From an uncultured Clostridium sp. (GTDB lineage: Bacteria; Bacillota_A; Clostridia; Lachnospirales; Lachnospiraceae), in NCBI GenBank assembly GCA_900556965.1, contig USQV01000042.1, positions 1 through 7,382 on the forward strand: a stretch of 7,382 nucleotides of DNA, written 5' to 3'. Shown here piece after piece: positions 6,403 through 7,382 of the stretch. Every line of letters starts with the position of its first letter. Within the stretch, counting starts at the first letter, position 1. A program made the translations under genes and the position numbers. A model generated the notes under the pieces. That model saw nothing but the letters and a program-made list of their open reading frames with translations. It was not told the origin of the DNA and made no database searches.

Positions 6403-6475
6403 TGAGACATCGGGGATTCGAACCCCGGACAACTTGATTAAAAGTCAAGTGCTCTACCGACTGAGCTAATGCTCC
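6403..6475 (-). tRNA. tRNA-Lys (UUU), acceptor stem defective
   Basis: The anticodon loop CTTTTAA gives UUU. The anticodon stem (CTTGA/TCAAG), the T arm (CGGGG TTCGAAT CCCCG) and the D arm (GCTC/GAGC) are intact. The acceptor is odd: GGAGCAT against ATGTCTC gives an A-C mismatch at 3:70 and G-U pairs at 2:71 and 4:69. Reading the 5' strand as GAG-CAT from 6474, with one A missing, restores perfect pairing and leaves a bulged U. This looks like a one-base deletion. The discriminator is A and CCA is not encoded. It is the last tRNA of the cluster, 9 nt after tRNA-Gln, and may be impaired. Confidence 0.85.
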
Positions 6476-6484
6476 ATATTAAGA

Positions 6485-6556
6485 CTGGGCTAGCTGGATT
6501 CGAACCAGCGAATGCAGCAGTCAAAGTGCTGTGCCTTACCGCTTGGCGATAGCCCA
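6485..6556 (-). tRNA. tRNA-Gln (UUG)
   Basis: The acceptor TGGGCTA/TAGCCCA is perfect. The anticodon stem CAGCA/TGCTG encloses CTTTGAC, giving UUG for CAA codons. The T arm reads GCTGG TTCGAAT CCAGC. The gene is 72 nt with discriminator G and no encoded CCA. It lies 9 nt after tRNA-His. Confidence 0.96.
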
Positions 6557-6565
6557 AAGGCGAAG

Positions 6566-6640
6566 GGTGGATACAGGGATTCGAACCCTGGGCCTCCAGA
6601 GCCACAATCTGGCGCGCTAACCAACTGCGCTATACCCACC
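6566..6640 (-). tRNA. tRNA-His (GUG)
   Basis: The acceptor GTGGGTA/TATCCAC has one G-U pair. An extra 5' G (position -1, base 6640) faces the C73 discriminator, the hallmark of histidine tRNA. The anticodon stem CCAGA/TCTGG encloses TTGTGGC, giving GUG. The T arm is CAGGG TTCGAAT CCCTG. CCA is not encoded. It lies 4 nt after tRNA-Arg. Confidence 0.96.
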
Positions 6641-6644
6641 ACAG

Positions 6645-6718
<74 letters not shown>

Positions 6719-6818
6719 ATATTCATTTTGCGATTCTGACCGTTTTATCCGGCACTGTAACCATTCCCGCATCTGACCTCTCAGCCAACTGCTTGTCTGT
6801 CTCATCGACAGCAAAGAT

Positions 6819-6847
6819 AGTATATAACATTTGAAAAAGAATGTCAA
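6819..6847 (-). promoter_or_regulatory. Sigma-A promoter of the tRNA cluster
   Basis: On the minus strand, a perfect -35 TTGACA (complement of 6842-6847) is followed after exactly 17 bp by TATACT (complement of 6819-6824), five of six bases of the -10 consensus. Transcription should start near 6812 and run into tRNA-Arg. The leader (6719-6812) has no convincing gene. The stretch 6848-6905 upstream, before niaR ends, is AT-rich and lacks a clear niaR terminator. Confidence 0.88.
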
Positions 6848-6905
6848 CAGGAAATTTCATATTTTTTAAAATAATTTCAAAAATTCATTTCTTTTGACTT
6901 TCCCC

Positions 6906-7382
6906 CTATTTTTCCACCTCTTCCTGCTCGTATGACAGGAAGTCCGCCAGAAATCCCTTTTCCCGCAGCGCTGCCTCGATCTCGTCGAGAATCTCCTCCT
7001 GATCGGCAGCCACGTGATGGAAATGATAGCCCGATGTCACGTTTAAAAGCGGCGTGGAACGCCCAGCCCGGATATTTTCCACAAATGCCTCAACATCGCG
7101 ACGGCTGCGGATATTTAACGGCGCCGATACCTTTCCATAGATGCGGTGGTTGACCATGACATCCAGTACCTCGCCGCCCAGATCAACAATCGTATTCAGC
7201 TCTTCGCGCGTCTGCTCGGTCGTATGGCACATTTTAAAGAGGCGTTCCGTCTGGTGCGGCACCTCCAGCACATAACCGCGGGCAGTCGCAAGGACAGGGT
7301 GTCCCTCGGTACGCAGAAGCGCGATATCCTGCACCACCACCTGACGGCTCACGCCGACTGCCCGCCCCAGCGCCCCGCCGGA
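6906..7382 (-). CDS. niaR: NiaR niacin-responsive repressor, partial (N-terminus outside window)
   Basis: NiaR represses NAD biosynthesis and niacin uptake genes when nicotinic acid is present. 158 residues are visible, and the frame stays open to the last base, so the start lies beyond 7382. An internal GTG at 7350-7352 is not the real start, because the winged-helix segment VSRQVVVQDIALLR spans it. The C-terminal 3H domain is seen: His53 in MCHTT, His79 in VNHRIYG, and the GYHFHH cluster at His120, His122 and His123. His53 followed eight residues later by Glu61, plus the late His pair, resembles the metal-binding set of Thermotoga NiaR. Only about 15-20 N-terminal residues should be missing. 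The gene looks richer in GC (roughly 57% by eye) than the operon to its left. Its operator targets are not visible here. Confidence 0.93.
   Translation of the reverse strand, partial: SGGALGRAVGVSRQVVVQDIALLRTEGHPVLATARGYVLEVPHQTERLFKMCHTTEQTREELNTIVDLGGEVLDVMVNHRIYGKVSAPLNIRSRRDVEAFVENIRAGRSTPLLNVTSGYHFHHVAADQEEILDEIEAALREKGFLADFLSYEQEEVEK

Noticed and set aside
7350..7352. GTG as the real niaR start
   Set aside because: The conserved winged-helix sequence continues in frame upstream of it to the window edge, so the start is outside.

Overview
The window looks like a chromosomal core segment of a low-to-mid GC, spore-forming Clostridium-type Bacillota, most likely a Lachnospiraceae-like genome. 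This is inferred from the RicT (YaaT) sporulation/biofilm factor, the gene order, AGGAG ribosome binding sites, and four tRNA genes that do not encode CCA. Every well-supported gene is on the minus strand, so the biology reads from the right end of the window to the left.

Right end (about 6906-7382): the 3' part of niaR, the niacin-responsive repressor, which runs off the window. It is visibly richer in GC than the rest. Next comes a strong sigma-A promoter (TTGACA, 17 bp, TATACT) driving a tRNA cluster in the order Arg(UCU)-His(GUG)-Gln(UUG)-Lys(UUU). The cluster ends at an intrinsic terminator. The Arg and Lys genes have damaged acceptor stems.

Middle (about 5945-6360): a regulatory-looking spacer with no confident gene. 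It holds two palindromes that share a TTACC/GGTAA core and lie about 52.5 bp apart, one 38-codon ORF of doubtful status, a strong hairpin with T-runs on both strands, and an array of about ten 18-20 bp tandem repeats. The repeats run into the first codons of the next gene.

Left two thirds (166-5992): a compact six-gene run: Orn/Lys/Arg decarboxylase, guanylate-kinase-like P-loop kinase, holB (DNA polymerase III delta'), ricT, trmN6 and rsmI. Gaps are 63, 21 and 10 nt, then an 11-nt overlap, then 56 nt. A long-stem terminator follows rsmI. This matches the Bacillus subtilis block yaaO-tmk-yaaQ-yaaR-holB-yaaT-yabA-yabB-yazA-yabC, but lacks yaaQ, yaaR, yabA and yazA, and has a Gmk-family kinase where tmk would be. 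The products cover polyamine or amino-acid decarboxylation, nucleotide metabolism, clamp loading, RNA-maturation/sporulation control and two RNA methylations.

I found no defence system, mobile element or CRISPR array. The least explained parts are the repeat array at the decarboxylase start, the paired palindromes, the defective tRNA acceptor stems and the kinase replacement.
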